The notes below the pieces were generated by a model. The model searched no databases, was not told where the DNA came from, and saw nothing but the letters and a program-made list of their open reading frames with translations. 46,433 nt of DNA from Bacillota bacterium (GTDB taxonomy: Bacteria > Bacillota > Clostridia > Oscillospirales > Ruminococcaceae), in the NCBI GenBank assembly GCA_023431215.1, contig JAEYXR010000041.1, forward strand, positions 1 through 46,433. The letters run 5' to 3'. This document shows positions 1 to 7,785 of the stretch, piece after piece. The position numbers were made by a program, and so were the translations under genes. Every line of letters starts with the position of its first letter. Position 1 is the first letter of the stretch.

Positions 1-266
1 TGGGTACCTATTGAGAATGCAAAAATCGTAATACTTACATGCTCATTTTGTGCTAATGTTTTGCTTACAACTTGTCCATCTTGGACTTTTAGTTGTTCTA
101 CAAGACTTAATACTGTTTCACACATAAATAGTTCCCATCTTCCATTCAATGAATGTATCGCTGTGTTGCAAAGCGTTTCTAACCCCATTTTCAATTTCTC
201 CGCGGCAAGATCCCTACATTCTTGTGACAATAACAAACTTGATATTATTCTGTTTAATAATAGCAT
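1..266 (-). CDS. Hypothetical protein, 5' part (runs off left edge)
   Basis: An open frame on the minus strand starts at ATG 266-264 and stays open to the window edge, giving 88 residues. A GGGAAG stretch lies a few bases upstream of the ATG as a weak ribosome binding site. The visible part begins MLLLNRIISSLLLSQ and continues with a charged helical stretch (RDLAAEKLKMGLETL), followed by a segment with FMCETVLSLVEQLKVQDG. I do not recognise a family. The amino-acid composition looks like a real protein, and the plus-strand frame over the same bases is rich in Ser, Asn and Cys and reads like a shadow. No neighbour on the same strand helps to assign a role. Confidence 0.45.
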   Translation of the reverse strand, partial: MLLLNRIISSLLLSQECRDLAAEKLKMGLETLCNTAIHSLNGRWELFMCETVLSLVEQLKVQDGQVVSKTLAQNEHVSITIFAFSIGT

Positions 267-599
267 TTAACTTCCCATATATTAACTTAAAAGAACTTAG
301 TATGTCCAATTAACGCAACTATATTCTCATAAATGCACTAGGAAAGTTACCATGAGTAAATGCGGTACAATCTGTTGTAACTAGTGAATTTGCATTTTAA
401 AAATACAAAGTATTTTCTGGGAAAGCTTAATTTGTACCGTCCGCTAGCTTTTTGCGTAGCGATGGCAATTACTTTTGCGTTCTAGTTTTGTTCTCCCTTT
501 TGATTTTAGGTAAAAAATAAGCCAACATAAAGTTGACTTGTACATATAAAAAAATGCCCCTTATAAAACAAGAAGCAATTTTCATATCCAAGTTTAATT
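267..599. other. AT-rich intergenic stretch, nothing assigned
   Basis: No frame here has both a ribosome binding site and a plausible protein. It separates the incomplete gene at the left edge from eroded coding remnants, and no strong hairpin or consensus promoter stands out. Confidence 0.4.
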
Positions 600-985
600 T
601 TATATCACTTCAATATATGTTAGAGCATCTTTAATAGCATCTACTTGAATAGGAGTGGGGTGCTTTCTAGGGTGCTTGAATTCTTCTACCGCATTTGGAG
701 CATCGTACATTGGCAGACCTATGCGGTGTGGACTTTGAAGCTGTATTTTTCAAGAATATATACTTTTATGATATTGCCGAAGTGAAACGTAGTTTTTATG
801 AGCTTGTAGGTTATTCTTTGTTTCGGCTTGTATGCCTGTGCCTTTTCAACTATACTATTAAGAGGGATTTTGTTTCGAACAGCATCAAAACCGTTTAAAG
901 GTATCATGCCATAACCATCACCAAAATCCACAGTTACGCTGATATAGCTATCTGGAGCTTTGTGGGTCTTTGATTGGCACGTTGA
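600..985 (-). pseudogene. Eroded gene remnant of unknown family
   Basis: Two minus-strand reading frames look coding but are out of register. The upstream piece contains DSYISVTVDFGDGYGMIPLN and ends at a stop just after YSFKVHTA. The overlapping downstream frame continues with PHRIGLPMYDAPNAVEEF and ends ALTYIEVI at the stop at 600. The natural reading is one gene whose last third has shifted frame near 730-760. No start codon with a ribosome binding site is visible. I do not recognise the family. It could instead be two unrelated chance frames, so confidence is low. Confidence 0.3.
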
Positions 986-1068
986 GTGTGTTTGCTTATT
1001 GGAGAAGAAATAAACTATTTAGGCAAATATTGCATTAAATTATCATAAGGAACAAAAAGGGCAGAATA

Positions 1069-1236
1069 ATGGATAAAAATGTTTCTTGGTATCTCAATAA
1101 ACAAATTGAAAAAGTTATGGCTTCATTGGAAAAAAACAGTATAAAGGGTATTTTTGTAAAGGAGAGCACGAGCTGTACATCTTTTTTGGCTGACTTCCTT
1201 TATATTAGGCTATATCAACTGCAAGTTATTTTTTAA
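1069..1236 (+). pseudogene. Truncated LUD-domain (lactate-utilisation type) protein remnant
   Basis: The frame encodes 55 residues. The first 32 (start MDKNVSWYLNKQIEKVMASL, then EKNSIKGIFVKE) resemble the N-terminus of stand-alone LUD-domain proteins (old name DUF162), in which a helix is followed by a short strand. After KE the sequence changes to an unrelated hydrophobic tail and stops, whereas family members run to about 200 residues or more. I read this as the 5' end of a LUD gene fused by deletion to other DNA. It ends 19 bases before the pirin gene, so it could also be translated as a short leader frame. Confidence 0.5.
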
Positions 1237-1255
1237 ATTACAGGAGGGTAAGTGT

Positions 1256-2095
1256 ATGGAAAGAAAAGTTCAGCAACAAATTACAGGCTACAGAACACAG
1301 GACGGTGCAGGCGTAAGCCTGGTAAGAGTGTTGGGAAACGAAACGGTTCGTGATTTTGATCCGATTTTGATGCTGGACTCCTTTGACAGCACAAATCCTG
1401 ATGATTATACAGCAGGATTTCCCATGCACCCTCATCGGGGCATAGAAACAATTAGTTATGTATATTGGGGAAAAATGACACATAGGGACAGCCTTGGCAA
1501 TGAAGATACCATTGCCGATGGAGAAGTGCAATGGATGACGGCAGGGTCTGGTATTTTACACGAGGAGAAGCTCCCGGCATCCGAAAGAATGCTTGGGGTA
1601 CAGCTTTGGCTCAATCTTCCCGCAAAGAATAAAATGGTTCCCCCTGCTTATCACAGTATAAAAAACTTTGAAATTGAAGAAATTGAAATAGAAAACGGTA
1701 AGCTGAGGCTTTTGGCAGGTGAATACGAAGGAAGAAAGGGGTATGTAGGCAACTATCTTCCGCTGGACTATTATGACCTACACCTCAACCCCAATGCCTC
1801 TTTTTCTATAAGCACTAAGAAGGAAAGTTCCGTCATGATGTTCACCCTCTTGGGGGATTCCTATATTGGAGGAAAGCTTGTAAAAGAAAAGACAGCGGTA
1901 AAACTTAGCTCGGGTGACCACGTTGAAATAAAGGCATCAGATAAGCATTCCCAAGTGTTGTTCATCAGCTCAGTGCGTCTGGGTGAATCTGTGGCCTGGG
2001 GAGGCCCAATTGTAATGAACACAAAGGAAGAATTAAACAAAGCTTTTGACGAATTACGAAGCGACACTTTTTTACAGAGCAAAATCATTTACTAA
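1256..2095 (+). CDS. Pirin family protein (bicupin)
   Basis: 279 residues, the usual pirin length, with an N-terminal and a C-terminal cupin domain. The four metal ligands of the family are present: His58 and His60 in FPMHPHRGIET, and His102 and Glu104 in GSGILHEE. Bacterial pirins bind iron or a similar metal; some have quercetinase activity, but most have no defined substrate. The start ATG is preceded by AGGAGGG at an ideal distance. The FMN reductase follows 29 bases after the stop and is probably co-transcribed, a pairing that would fit redox or quinone stress. That role is inference; the family assignment is firm. Confidence 0.93.
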   Translation: MERKVQQQITGYRTQDGAGVSLVRVLGNETVRDFDPILMLDSFDSTNPDDYTAGFPMHPHRGIETISYVYWGKMTHRDSLGNEDTIADGEVQWMTAGSGILHEEKLPASERMLGVQLWLNLPAKNKMVPPAYHSIKNFEIEEIEIENGKLRLLAGEYEGRKGYVGNYLPLDYYDLHLNPNASFSISTKKESSVMMFTLLGDSYIGGKLVKEKTAVKLSSGDHVEIKASDKHSQVLFISSVRLGESVAWGGPIVMNTKEELNKAFDELRSDTFLQSKIIY

Positions 2096-2124
2096 TATTA
2101 AAATTTCTAAAGGAGTTGATTACA

Positions 2125-2685
2125 ATGAAAAAAATAAAGATATTGGCTATTGTGGGTTCTCTGCGAGAAGAATCTTTGAACCGCCAATTGGCATTAGCCG
2201 CAAAGGAACTCATTGGTGATCGGGCTGATTTTGTGCTCCTTGAGTATCGGGATGTACCATTCATGAATCAGGATATTGAATATCCTGCGCCCGACTCTGT
2301 AAAACGTGTTCGGGACCAAGTAAAATCCGCAGACGGTATCTGGTTCTTTACGCCCGAATACAATCATTTTTTTCCGGGCGTCCTGAAGAATCTTACTGAC
2401 TGGTTGTCACGTCCAATCAGCGAAAACGAGCCACAGGTTCTTGCCGGTAAGCCCGCCGCAATAAGTGGTATTTCTCCCGGCATGTCCGGAACAATGCTGG
2501 CCCAAGACCATTTGGTTACACTCATCAGTTTCTTAAACATGGATGTAATGAATACCCCTAGGCTAACCATACCAAATGCTTTAAATCAGGTTGACAGCAA
2601 AGGTAAGTTGGCATTAAAGACTAGCTATCCTTTTTTAGAAAATCAGGTAAATGCTTTTTTGAACTTTATTGAAAAGCGCATTTAA
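2125..2685 (+). CDS. NADPH-dependent FMN reductase (flavodoxin-like fold)
   Basis: 186 residues with the NAD(P)H:FMN reductase/azoreductase fold. The FMN phosphate loop is GSLREESLNR at residues 11-20, and the flavin-ring loop is FFTPEYNHFFPGVLKN near residue 75. Family members reduce FMN, quinones or azo compounds with NAD(P)H in the cytoplasm. I start at ATG 2125 because AAAGGAG (2109-2115) lies nine bases upstream; an in-frame TTG at 2116 abuts that site and is unlikely. It follows the pirin gene closely on the same strand and probably shares its transcript. The physiological substrate cannot be read from the sequence. Confidence 0.92.
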   Translation: MKKIKILAIVGSLREESLNRQLALAAKELIGDRADFVLLEYRDVPFMNQDIEYPAPDSVKRVRDQVKSADGIWFFTPEYNHFFPGVLKNLTDWLSRPISENEPQVLAGKPAAISGISPGMSGTMLAQDHLVTLISFLNMDVMNTPRLTIPNALNQVDSKGKLALKTSYPFLENQVNAFLNFIEKRI

Positions 2686-2761
2686 TCATAACTATATTTT
2701 ATCAATTTTTAAAAGTTACGCAAAGTTAAGACGCCCTACGTTTTTATTCCATGGTGTGCCT

Positions 2762-2872
2762 TTATTTGCTTGTCTCCCCATGAGCATCCATACCCATACC
2801 TAACTTGGTTTTTAAAGATTTGAATAAAGCTTTTTGAGGCACTTTTTCATTAGGGACAAAGAGTGACCACCC
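2762..2872 (-). pseudogene. C-terminal gene fragment, unknown family
   Basis: A short minus-strand frame reads like the end of a real protein, beginning GWSLFVPNEKVPQKALFK and ending DAHGETSK before a TAA stop. An in-frame TGA lies just upstream and there is no start codon. The neighbouring frame upstream gives a related-looking EGGHSL, so a frameshift is possible. I see no family match. It lies between the FMN reductase and the Nudix gene, both on the other strand. Confidence 0.3.
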
Positions 2873-2951
2873 TCACGGCTTACGATGGTTCAATCGTATT
2901 TGTCGTTACTATTTAATTTACATTAATTAGAAACATAAAAGAAGGTTTTTC

Positions 2952-3434
2952 ATGTCAATCCGCAATACTGTTAAGGCTGTGATATTACAAGATGGCAAAA
3001 TATTGCTTAATCTTTGCTTTCGTGAAGGAATGGGAGAATACTATACCCTCCCCGGCGGAGGCCAACTGCAATATGAATCCCTAGAGGAAGCACTGATACG
3101 GGAATGTGCAGAAGAAACCGGCTACTGCGTTCATTTGGTACGCTTTTTAGCTTTATATGAAGAAATATACAGCGACATCAACCTGCGCCGGCGTTTTCCG
3201 GACTACGCTCACAAATGCTACCACGTGTTTTTGTGTGCCACCGAAAAAGATGCCCCCGTTTTACCCTGTCAGCCTGACTTATGGCAAAAAGAAAGCAGAT
3301 GGGTGGAAGTTTCACAGCTTCAAAGCCTGCCTATTTATCCCCGAGCTATTGGCAACTGCCTTGGCAGGCTTATTGCCCAAGAACAGCCACAATTTTTGGG
3401 TACTGTCATTCATGCCAGTGAACAACCCGGATAA
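2952..3434 (+). CDS. Nudix hydrolase
   Basis: 160 residues with a complete Nudix box: Gly36, Glu42, Arg50-Glu51, Glu54-Glu55 and Gly57, matching G-x5-E-x7-REU-x-EE-x-GU. The box carries the Mg2+-binding glutamates that hydrolyse nucleoside diphosphates linked to another group. The substrate (oxidised dNTP, NDP-sugar or other) cannot be inferred from this motif alone. The start ATG is preceded by GAAGGT, a moderate ribosome binding site. It is a stand-alone gene followed by a good terminator. A second, broken Nudix gene lies elsewhere in the window and is not a close copy. Confidence 0.9.
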   Translation: MSIRNTVKAVILQDGKILLNLCFREGMGEYYTLPGGGQLQYESLEEALIRECAEETGYCVHLVRFLALYEEIYSDINLRRRFPDYAHKCYHVFLCATEKDAPVLPCQPDLWQKESRWVEVSQLQSLPIYPRAIGNCLGRLIAQEQPQFLGTVIHASEQPG

Positions 3435-3466
3435 TTTTTGACTTCTCTGGTGTTAGCCTCCATATG

Positions 3467-3494
3467 GCAGCAGGCTGATGGCTTGCTGCTTTTT
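3467..3494 (+). terminator. Intrinsic terminator after the Nudix gene
   Basis: A nine-pair stem (GCAGCAGGC with GCTTGCTGC, one G-U pair) and a five-base loop is followed directly by TTTTT. It lies 33 bases downstream of the Nudix stop codon. Confidence 0.65.
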
Positions 3495-3630
3495 CCAGCA
3501 TTTTTATGGTAGGTAAACCTAATCTTATAAACTATTTGTTTTTTATGTGCAAAGAAACTCCATCACCTAACATATTTAGTAATAGTGGTACAAAATAATT
3601 AAAAAACCACTCAAAGGCATACAAAGCTCA

Positions 3631-3659
3631 TTGATTTTAACACCAAAAATATGTACAAT
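3631..3659 (+). promoter_or_regulatory. Sigma-A type promoter for dCMP deaminase-mutY
   Basis: TTGATT at 3631-3636 and TACAAT at 3654-3659 are separated by 17 bases. Transcription would start about 80 bases before the dCMP deaminase ATG. The rest of the interval 3495-3745 is AT-rich and shows nothing else. Confidence 0.5.
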
Positions 3660-3745
3660 AAAAAACTGAATAAAAACTTGTTTTATAATAAAAAGAACTT
3701 TATTGCTGGTTAGCTAACAATACAAACAGAAAAGGAGATGAATGC

Positions 3746-4225
3746 ATGAAACGCAACGATTACCTCTCTTGGGATGAATATTTTATGGGCGTAGCACTGC
3801 TTTCGGCACAGCGCAGCAAGGATGACAGCACACAGGTGGGTGCCTGTATCGTCAGTGACGAAAATAAAATACTTTCCATGGGTTATAACGGCATGCCCTC
3901 GGGCTGCTGTGATGATGAAATGCCCTGGGGACGCAGCGGAGATACTTTAGAAACCAAATATCCTTATGTCTGCCATGCAGAGCTTAATGCAATTTTGAAC
4001 TACGCCGGAGGCTCGCTGAAAAATGCCCGGGTTTATGTTACATTGTTTCCCTGCAACGAGTGTGCCAAGGCAATTATTCAGTGCGGCATCCGTAAAATTG
4101 TCTATCTTAGCGACAAATATGCAGATTCCGATGCTGTTCGTGCCTCCAAGCGCATGTTTGATATGACCGGAGTAGAATACGTCCCCTATTGTCCCACCGG
4201 TAAGACAGTAACGGTATCGCTGTGA
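3746..4225 (+). CDS. Deoxycytidylate (dCMP) deaminase family protein
   Basis: 159 residues with the zinc-dependent cytidine/deoxycytidylate deaminase signature. His77 and Glu79 in CHAELNAI act as zinc ligand and proton shuttle, and Cys103 and Cys106 in PCNECAK complete the zinc site. The STQVGACIV segment near residue 28 and the length fit dCMP deaminase (ComEB-like) rather than cytidine deaminase. It would convert dCMP to dUMP for thymidylate synthesis. AAAGGAG precedes the ATG. The gene overlaps mutY by four bases (GTGA), so the two are translationally coupled, pairing nucleotide-pool balance with repair. Confidence 0.9.
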   Translation: MKRNDYLSWDEYFMGVALLSAQRSKDDSTQVGACIVSDENKILSMGYNGMPSGCCDDEMPWGRSGDTLETKYPYVCHAELNAILNYAGGSLKNARVYVTLFPCNECAKAIIQCGIRKIVYLSDKYADSDAVRASKRMFDMTGVEYVPYCPTGKTVTVSL

Positions 4226-5307
4226 GCAATCAGTCACTAAGTCAGGACCCCCAATCTTTGGTGCAGCTGGTAGACCCGCTGTTGGCATGGTATGATAAAA
4301 ATGCCCGTGTACTGCCCTGGCGTGAGGACCCTGCTCCCTACCGGGTGTGGATTTCGGAGATTATGCTTCAGCAGACCAGAGTAGAGGCAGGAAAGCCCTA
4401 CTTTGAACGGTTTGTTGCCGTATTACCCACCATAGAGGCCTTGGCCGGTGCCGACGAACAGCAGCTTTTAAAGCTTTGGGAGGGCCTTGGCTACTATAAT
4501 CGGGTGCGCAACCTGCAAAAGGCCGCCATTTTGGTGATGGAGCGGTATGATGGTATACTGCCCTCTGACCCGGCTCATTTACAAAAGCTGCCGGGCATTG
4601 GTGCCTATACTGCCGGAGCCATTGCGTCTATCGCTTTTGGCGTAGTTGCCCCCGCAGTGGACGGCAATGTCCTTAGAGTTTTTGCAAGGCTGCTCAATGA
4701 TGACCGAGATATCCTATCCCCAGCCTTAAAGAAGGAATGGGAGGGAATGATTAAGGCAATTATTCCCCCCAACCGCGCCGGAGACTTTAATCAGGCACTG
4801 ATGGAGCTGGGAGCAACAGTATGTTTGCCCAACGGAGCCCCCCTCTGCCTGACCTGTCCTCTGAACGGGCTTTGTGTGGGATATGCCTGCGGCACTGCAC
4901 CCCAGCTGCCCAAAAAGGCACCCAAGGCAAAGCGAAAAAAGCAGACATATACTGTTTTGTTGCTGACCTGTAAGGGTAAAGCCGCTTTGCATCTGCGGCC
5001 TGCCAAGGGTCTTTTGGCTGGGCTGTGGGAATTTCCTCTTGCTGAGGGGCATTTGAATAACAATAATGCAGAAGGGCATGTTATCGCAATGGGATTTGCC
5101 CCCCTTTCAATAAGCTATCTGGGGGAAGCCCAGCATATCTTTACCCATGTAGAGTGGGACATGATTGGTTACTGCGTAGAGGTAGCCTATCCCCATGTTA
5201 CAGAAGATATTGTGTGGGCGTCTTTGGAAGAGATTGGCAGTATATATCCCCTGCCGTCTGCCCTGCGAGCTTATACCGGGCAATTGCCCAAGCTGCTGCA
5301 GCCGTAA
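4222..5307 (+). CDS. mutY: A/G-specific adenine glycosylase MutY
   Basis: 361 residues. MutY removes adenine mispaired with 8-oxoguanine. The catalytic Glu46 is in ISEIMLQQT, the helix-hairpin-helix is at about 118-141 (LQKLPGIGAYTAGAIAS), and the catalytic Asp147 is in AVDGNVLRV. The 4Fe-4S cysteines follow in CLPNGAPLC and CPLNGLC, with spacing x7-x2-x5 instead of the textbook x6-x2-x5. The C-terminal 120 residues form the Nudix-like domain that reads 8-oxoG (TYTVLLL..., LLAGLWEFPL). The start is GTG inside the stop of the upstream gene. Function is secure; the extra residue in the cluster loop is probably a lineage trait. Confidence 0.95.
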   Translation: MSNQSLSQDPQSLVQLVDPLLAWYDKNARVLPWREDPAPYRVWISEIMLQQTRVEAGKPYFERFVAVLPTIEALAGADEQQLLKLWEGLGYYNRVRNLQKAAILVMERYDGILPSDPAHLQKLPGIGAYTAGAIASIAFGVVAPAVDGNVLRVFARLLNDDRDILSPALKKEWEGMIKAIIPPNRAGDFNQALMELGATVCLPNGAPLCLTCPLNGLCVGYACGTAPQLPKKAPKAKRKKQTYTVLLLTCKGKAALHLRPAKGLLAGLWEFPLAEGHLNNNNAEGHVIAMGFAPLSISYLGEAQHIFTHVEWDMIGYCVEVAYPHVTEDIVWASLEEIGSIYPLPSALRAYTGQLPKLLQP

Positions 5308-5399
5308 AATTGTAAACTGAGGCAATATTTGCATTATTTTAAACGCCGGAACAAAGGCAGTAAATTGTGCGGCATTGCCCTAAGAATGGAGCTTGTATT

Positions 5400-6164
5400 G
5401 TGGAACATGAAAAGCTGCTGCGCCTTGCCACAGAGCTTGGCTGTGCCTTGCTGAAAAACGGTGCGGAAATTTACCGTGTAGAGGAATCTGTGGAAAGAGT
5501 CTTAACAGCCTACAGTGTAGACGATCCTCAGGTATTTGCCATTCCCACCCTTTTGATTGTGACACTGGTGGATGGTGAGGGACGTCCCCACACCCAGATA
5601 AAACACTTAAAATCTCCGGGGGTTAATCTTAGCCGCATAGATGAGCTTAACGATCTATGCCGCAGCATCTGCCAAAAAAAGCCGTCTCCCGAACAGGCCT
5701 TGCTGGAGGTAAGCCGCTTGGAGCAAAACCCCGTATATTCCGAAAGTACACAAGTATTTGCCTTTGCCATTACCTCTTTCTTCTTTACCCTGTTTTTTAA
5801 CGGAACCATGGCAGATGCACTTTGTGCTGCGCTGTGCGGTGTAGTCATTCGGATATCTATCCACTTTATGAATCGCTTTGAAACCAATACTTTTTTCCGC
5901 AATATCCTTGCCAGTGCGATACTGGCTGCCATTGCCATGGCTACAGTACACCTTGGCTGGGGTAATAATTCAGATAAAATTATCATTGGTGCATTGATGA
6001 CGCTGGTACCCGGTGTGATGATTACCAACTGTATGCGGGATGTTATGGCCGGTGATCTGGTGGCAAGCCTTGTTCGGCTGGTAGAGGCTTTACTCATTGG
6101 TACAGCCATCGCTCTTGGCGCAGGTATGGCCATCACTGCGGCACGCATGATCTGGGGGGTGTAA
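5400..6164 (+). CDS. Threonine/serine exporter family, ThrE N-terminal half (DUF1212)
   Basis: 254 residues. The N-terminal cytoplasmic part carries the family motif NGAEIYRVEESVERV near residue 20, followed by five or so hydrophobic segments from about residue 118. In Corynebacterium ThrE the two halves are one protein; in many Firmicutes they are split as here. I chose GTG 5400 because GGAG at 5388-5391 lies eight bases upstream; the frame is open further back to 5367 but without a ribosome binding site. The second half starts six bases after the stop, so the two very likely make one transporter. The exported substrate is unproven. Confidence 0.87.
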   Translation: MEHEKLLRLATELGCALLKNGAEIYRVEESVERVLTAYSVDDPQVFAIPTLLIVTLVDGEGRPHTQIKHLKSPGVNLSRIDELNDLCRSICQKKPSPEQALLEVSRLEQNPVYSESTQVFAFAITSFFFTLFFNGTMADALCAALCGVVIRISIHFMNRFETNTFFRNILASAILAAIAMATVHLGWGNNSDKIIIGALMTLVPGVMITNCMRDVMAGDLVASLVRLVEALLIGTAIALGAGMAITAARMIWGV

Positions 6165-6170
6165 ATAAGT

Positions 6171-6638
6171 ATGCAGCTTTCAGATTTTTTGCTTCCTTGC
6201 ATTTATGCAGGGCTTTCTTCCACCGGTTTTTGTCTTATTTTTAATGTGCGCAAAGTATCCCATCTGTTTTTTGCTTCTGTTGGTGGAGCCATTGGCTGGG
6301 CAGTTTATCTGGTTACCATTGGACAGGGTAACGACCTCATCAGCTACTTCTTGGCCACCATTGCCATGTCTATTTATGCTGAAATAATGGCGCGGTGTTT
6401 TAAAGCTCCTGCCACCATTTTTTTGCTGGCAGCACTAATGCCCATGGTACCCGGCGGCGGCATCTTTTACACCATGGAACACTGCATCAATGGTGACACT
6501 GCAGCCTTTTTGGAAACAGGGCTGCATACACTGGCCATTGCAGGTTCTCTGGCTATGGGTATATTGGTAGTATCTGCCTTGGCACGTTTGGCAAAAAATA
6601 TAGGGATGCAGCTTTGCAAACCAAGGTCTGCTCCATAA
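6171..6638 (+). CDS. Threonine/serine exporter family, ThrE C-terminal half (DUF3815)
   Basis: 155 residues, almost entirely membrane segments, with the conserved AALMPMVPGGGIFYTMEH stretch typical of the small ThrE partner. It would pair with the preceding DUF1212 protein to form a complete exporter in the cytoplasmic membrane. The ATG lies six bases after the stop of the partner, with a purine-rich GGGGGG overlapping the end of that gene as ribosome binding site. The family is clear; amino-acid export as the actual role is by analogy with ThrE. Confidence 0.87.
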   Translation: MQLSDFLLPCIYAGLSSTGFCLIFNVRKVSHLFFASVGGAIGWAVYLVTIGQGNDLISYFLATIAMSIYAEIMARCFKAPATIFLLAALMPMVPGGGIFYTMEHCINGDTAAFLETGLHTLAIAGSLAMGILVVSALARLAKNIGMQLCKPRSAP

Positions 6639-6653
6639 CACAAAGAGTATTTT

Positions 6654-6697
6654 CACACCTTTTTGCTTATACTAAGCAAAAAGGTGTGCTTTTATTT
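6654..6697 (+). terminator. Intrinsic terminator after the exporter genes
   Basis: Perfect 16-base arms (6654-6669 and 6673-6688) with a three-base loop are followed by CTTTTATTTT. This is a strong terminator 15 bases after the DUF3815 stop. Confidence 0.85.
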
Positions 6698-6897
6698 TGG
6701 CTTTGCGATGAAGCTTGCTGTATCAAGGAAGCTTTTTTGCTTTGCTAAAAAAATTTAGCCTAAGCATCATGTCAAAATAAAAAAAATTGCATAAAGCAAG
6801 CAAAGTTGTTATTTCCTGCCTACTTTGCGCAATAATATTACCATATTATTTAATTATTATTTTGTTGCCGGTACAAAGCGGCAGAAGGAGCATTGTT

Positions 6898-7083
6898 ATG
6901 GATAAAAGCCTTTTTGAATCTATCCCCGGATTGCAGGATTACTTTGATACTTTGCCGAAAGATGTACAGGGTAAGCTTCTTTTTCAAGCAAAGGATGTTA
7001 CCTCTTTGGGCGAGATTATGCAAATTGCCGAAAGCCTGCGGGCAACCAGCCTTCAGAGTAACGAAAACAATGCCCAAGCTTAA
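6898..7083 (+). CDS. Small hypothetical protein (61 aa)
   Basis: A 61-residue soluble protein, beginning MDKSLFESIPGLQDYF and containing LPKDVQGKLLFQAKDVTSLG. I start at ATG 6898 because AGAAGGAG lies just upstream; the open frame further upstream to 6787 encodes a hydrophobic stretch with no ribosome binding site. It resembles the short, uncharacterised helical proteins that are common in Clostridia, but I cannot name a family. It stands alone between two strong terminators, so it is a single-gene transcript. Confidence 0.7.
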   Translation: MDKSLFESIPGLQDYFDTLPKDVQGKLLFQAKDVTSLGEIMQIAESLRATSLQSNENNAQA

Positions 7084-7110
7084 CTGCAAATTTAAAGAAT
7101 AAAGGTATTA

Positions 7111-7153
7111 AACAAAAGCGGCTAGGTAATGCATCCTAGCCGCTTTTGTTTAA
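7111..7153 (+). terminator. Intrinsic terminator after the 61-aa gene
   Basis: Perfect 16-base arms (7111-7126 and 7135-7150) with an eight-base loop, ending in TTTTGTTT. It lies 27 bases downstream of the stop codon. Confidence 0.85.
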
Positions 7154-7258
7154 ATAAATATCACTCCATTTTGGTTAATTTAATTAAGTTCAGCCATAAA
7201 TTCATCTGTTTATCATGCATATTTCTAAGCCAGTATTAATTTTTATTAAGAAGTCTTA

Positions 7259-7293
7259 TTTCGACAATTTTCGACAAATTTTGAGCATATAAT
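7259..7293 (+). promoter_or_regulatory. Tandem Spo0A boxes overlapping a sigma-A promoter
   Basis: Two copies of TTCGACA, the reverse complement of the Spo0A core TGTCGAA, lie at 7260-7266 and 7270-7276; the second reads TTTTCGACAAA, a full match to the 0A-box consensus. A perfect -10 TATAAT is at 7288-7293. The boxes cover where the -35 would be (about 7265-7270), and no good -35 is present. That arrangement is known from Spo0A-activated promoters such as spoIIG and spoIIE. Repression cannot be excluded. Confidence 0.65.
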
Positions 7294-7316
7294 AGGGCGC
7301 GAATGGAGGTGTAATC

Positions 7317-7460
7317 ATGCAAAGCCAGAAATACAATGAGTACAAAAAAGAATTTTGGAATTGTATTTTCATGTCGCCTATCTGCTTTTTTATCCCGCTG
7401 GTCCTAGCTTTTAAAGAGTGGAAACCCAAGATGGATGCCGAAAAAAATAAACAGCTCTAA
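7317..7460 (+). CDS. Small membrane protein (47 aa), probably Spo0A-controlled
   Basis: A 47-residue protein with a charged N-terminus (MQSQKYNEYKKEFWN), one hydrophobic segment at about 16-32 (CIFMSPICFFIPLVLAF) and a charged C-terminus ending AEKNKQL. TGGAGGTG precedes the ATG at good distance, and a terminator follows. I do not recognise a family. The strong ribosome binding site, its own promoter with two Spo0A boxes and its own terminator argue that it is a real gene. A role at entry into sporulation is inferred only from the promoter. Confidence 0.7.
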   Translation: MQSQKYNEYKKEFWNCIFMSPICFFIPLVLAFKEWKPKMDAEKNKQL

Positions 7461-7477
7461 TAATTTCATTACTTATC

Positions 7478-7500
7478 ACACCCCTCTCCGGGGTGTTTTT
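7478..7500 (+). terminator. Intrinsic terminator after the 47-aa gene
   Basis: A short GC-rich hairpin, ACACCCC with GGGGTGT around a five-base loop, followed by TTTT. It begins 18 bases after the stop codon. Confidence 0.75.
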
Positions 7501-7655
7501 ATTTAGGTGCTAAGCAACGTGGCTATAAAATCATTTGTATTGGCATCTGCAAGATTTTGGTTGGGCAATACAATAATTTTTTAAGTATTTTTTGCCAAAT
7601 TACTTTTACCTGTTGCAGACAAGCAAAATCTTTTAATTTTATGAATTATATAATT

Positions 7656-7705
7656 AACCAATAAAGCAAAACAGCGGCTCATGCCGCTGTTTTGCTTTAT
7701 TGGTT
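7656..7705 (-). terminator. Long perfect hairpin, terminator of the citrate lyase operon
   Basis: Perfect 23-base arms (7656-7678 and 7683-7705) flank the four-base loop TCAT. It lies 80 bases downstream of the citF stop on the minus strand. The centre is GC-rich and the outer stem contains A/T runs, so it may act in both directions. The rest of 7501-7785 is AT-rich with nothing further seen. Confidence 0.65.
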
Positions 7706-7785
7706 GTTTAAACACCATTACTTAATAATAATGATACTTCAAATAAGATAACTACTTAAAACACCCCAAAATAGGTGTACATATT

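Noticed and set aside
61..270. Plus-strand 69-aa frame at the left edge
   Set aside because: No ribosome binding site and Ser/Asn/Cys-rich composition; the minus strand over the same bases has a more protein-like frame open to the edge.
5528..6202. 224-aa minus-strand frame opposite the ThrE half
   Set aside because: Antisense to a recognised membrane protein, Met/Ala/Thr-rich low-complexity composition.
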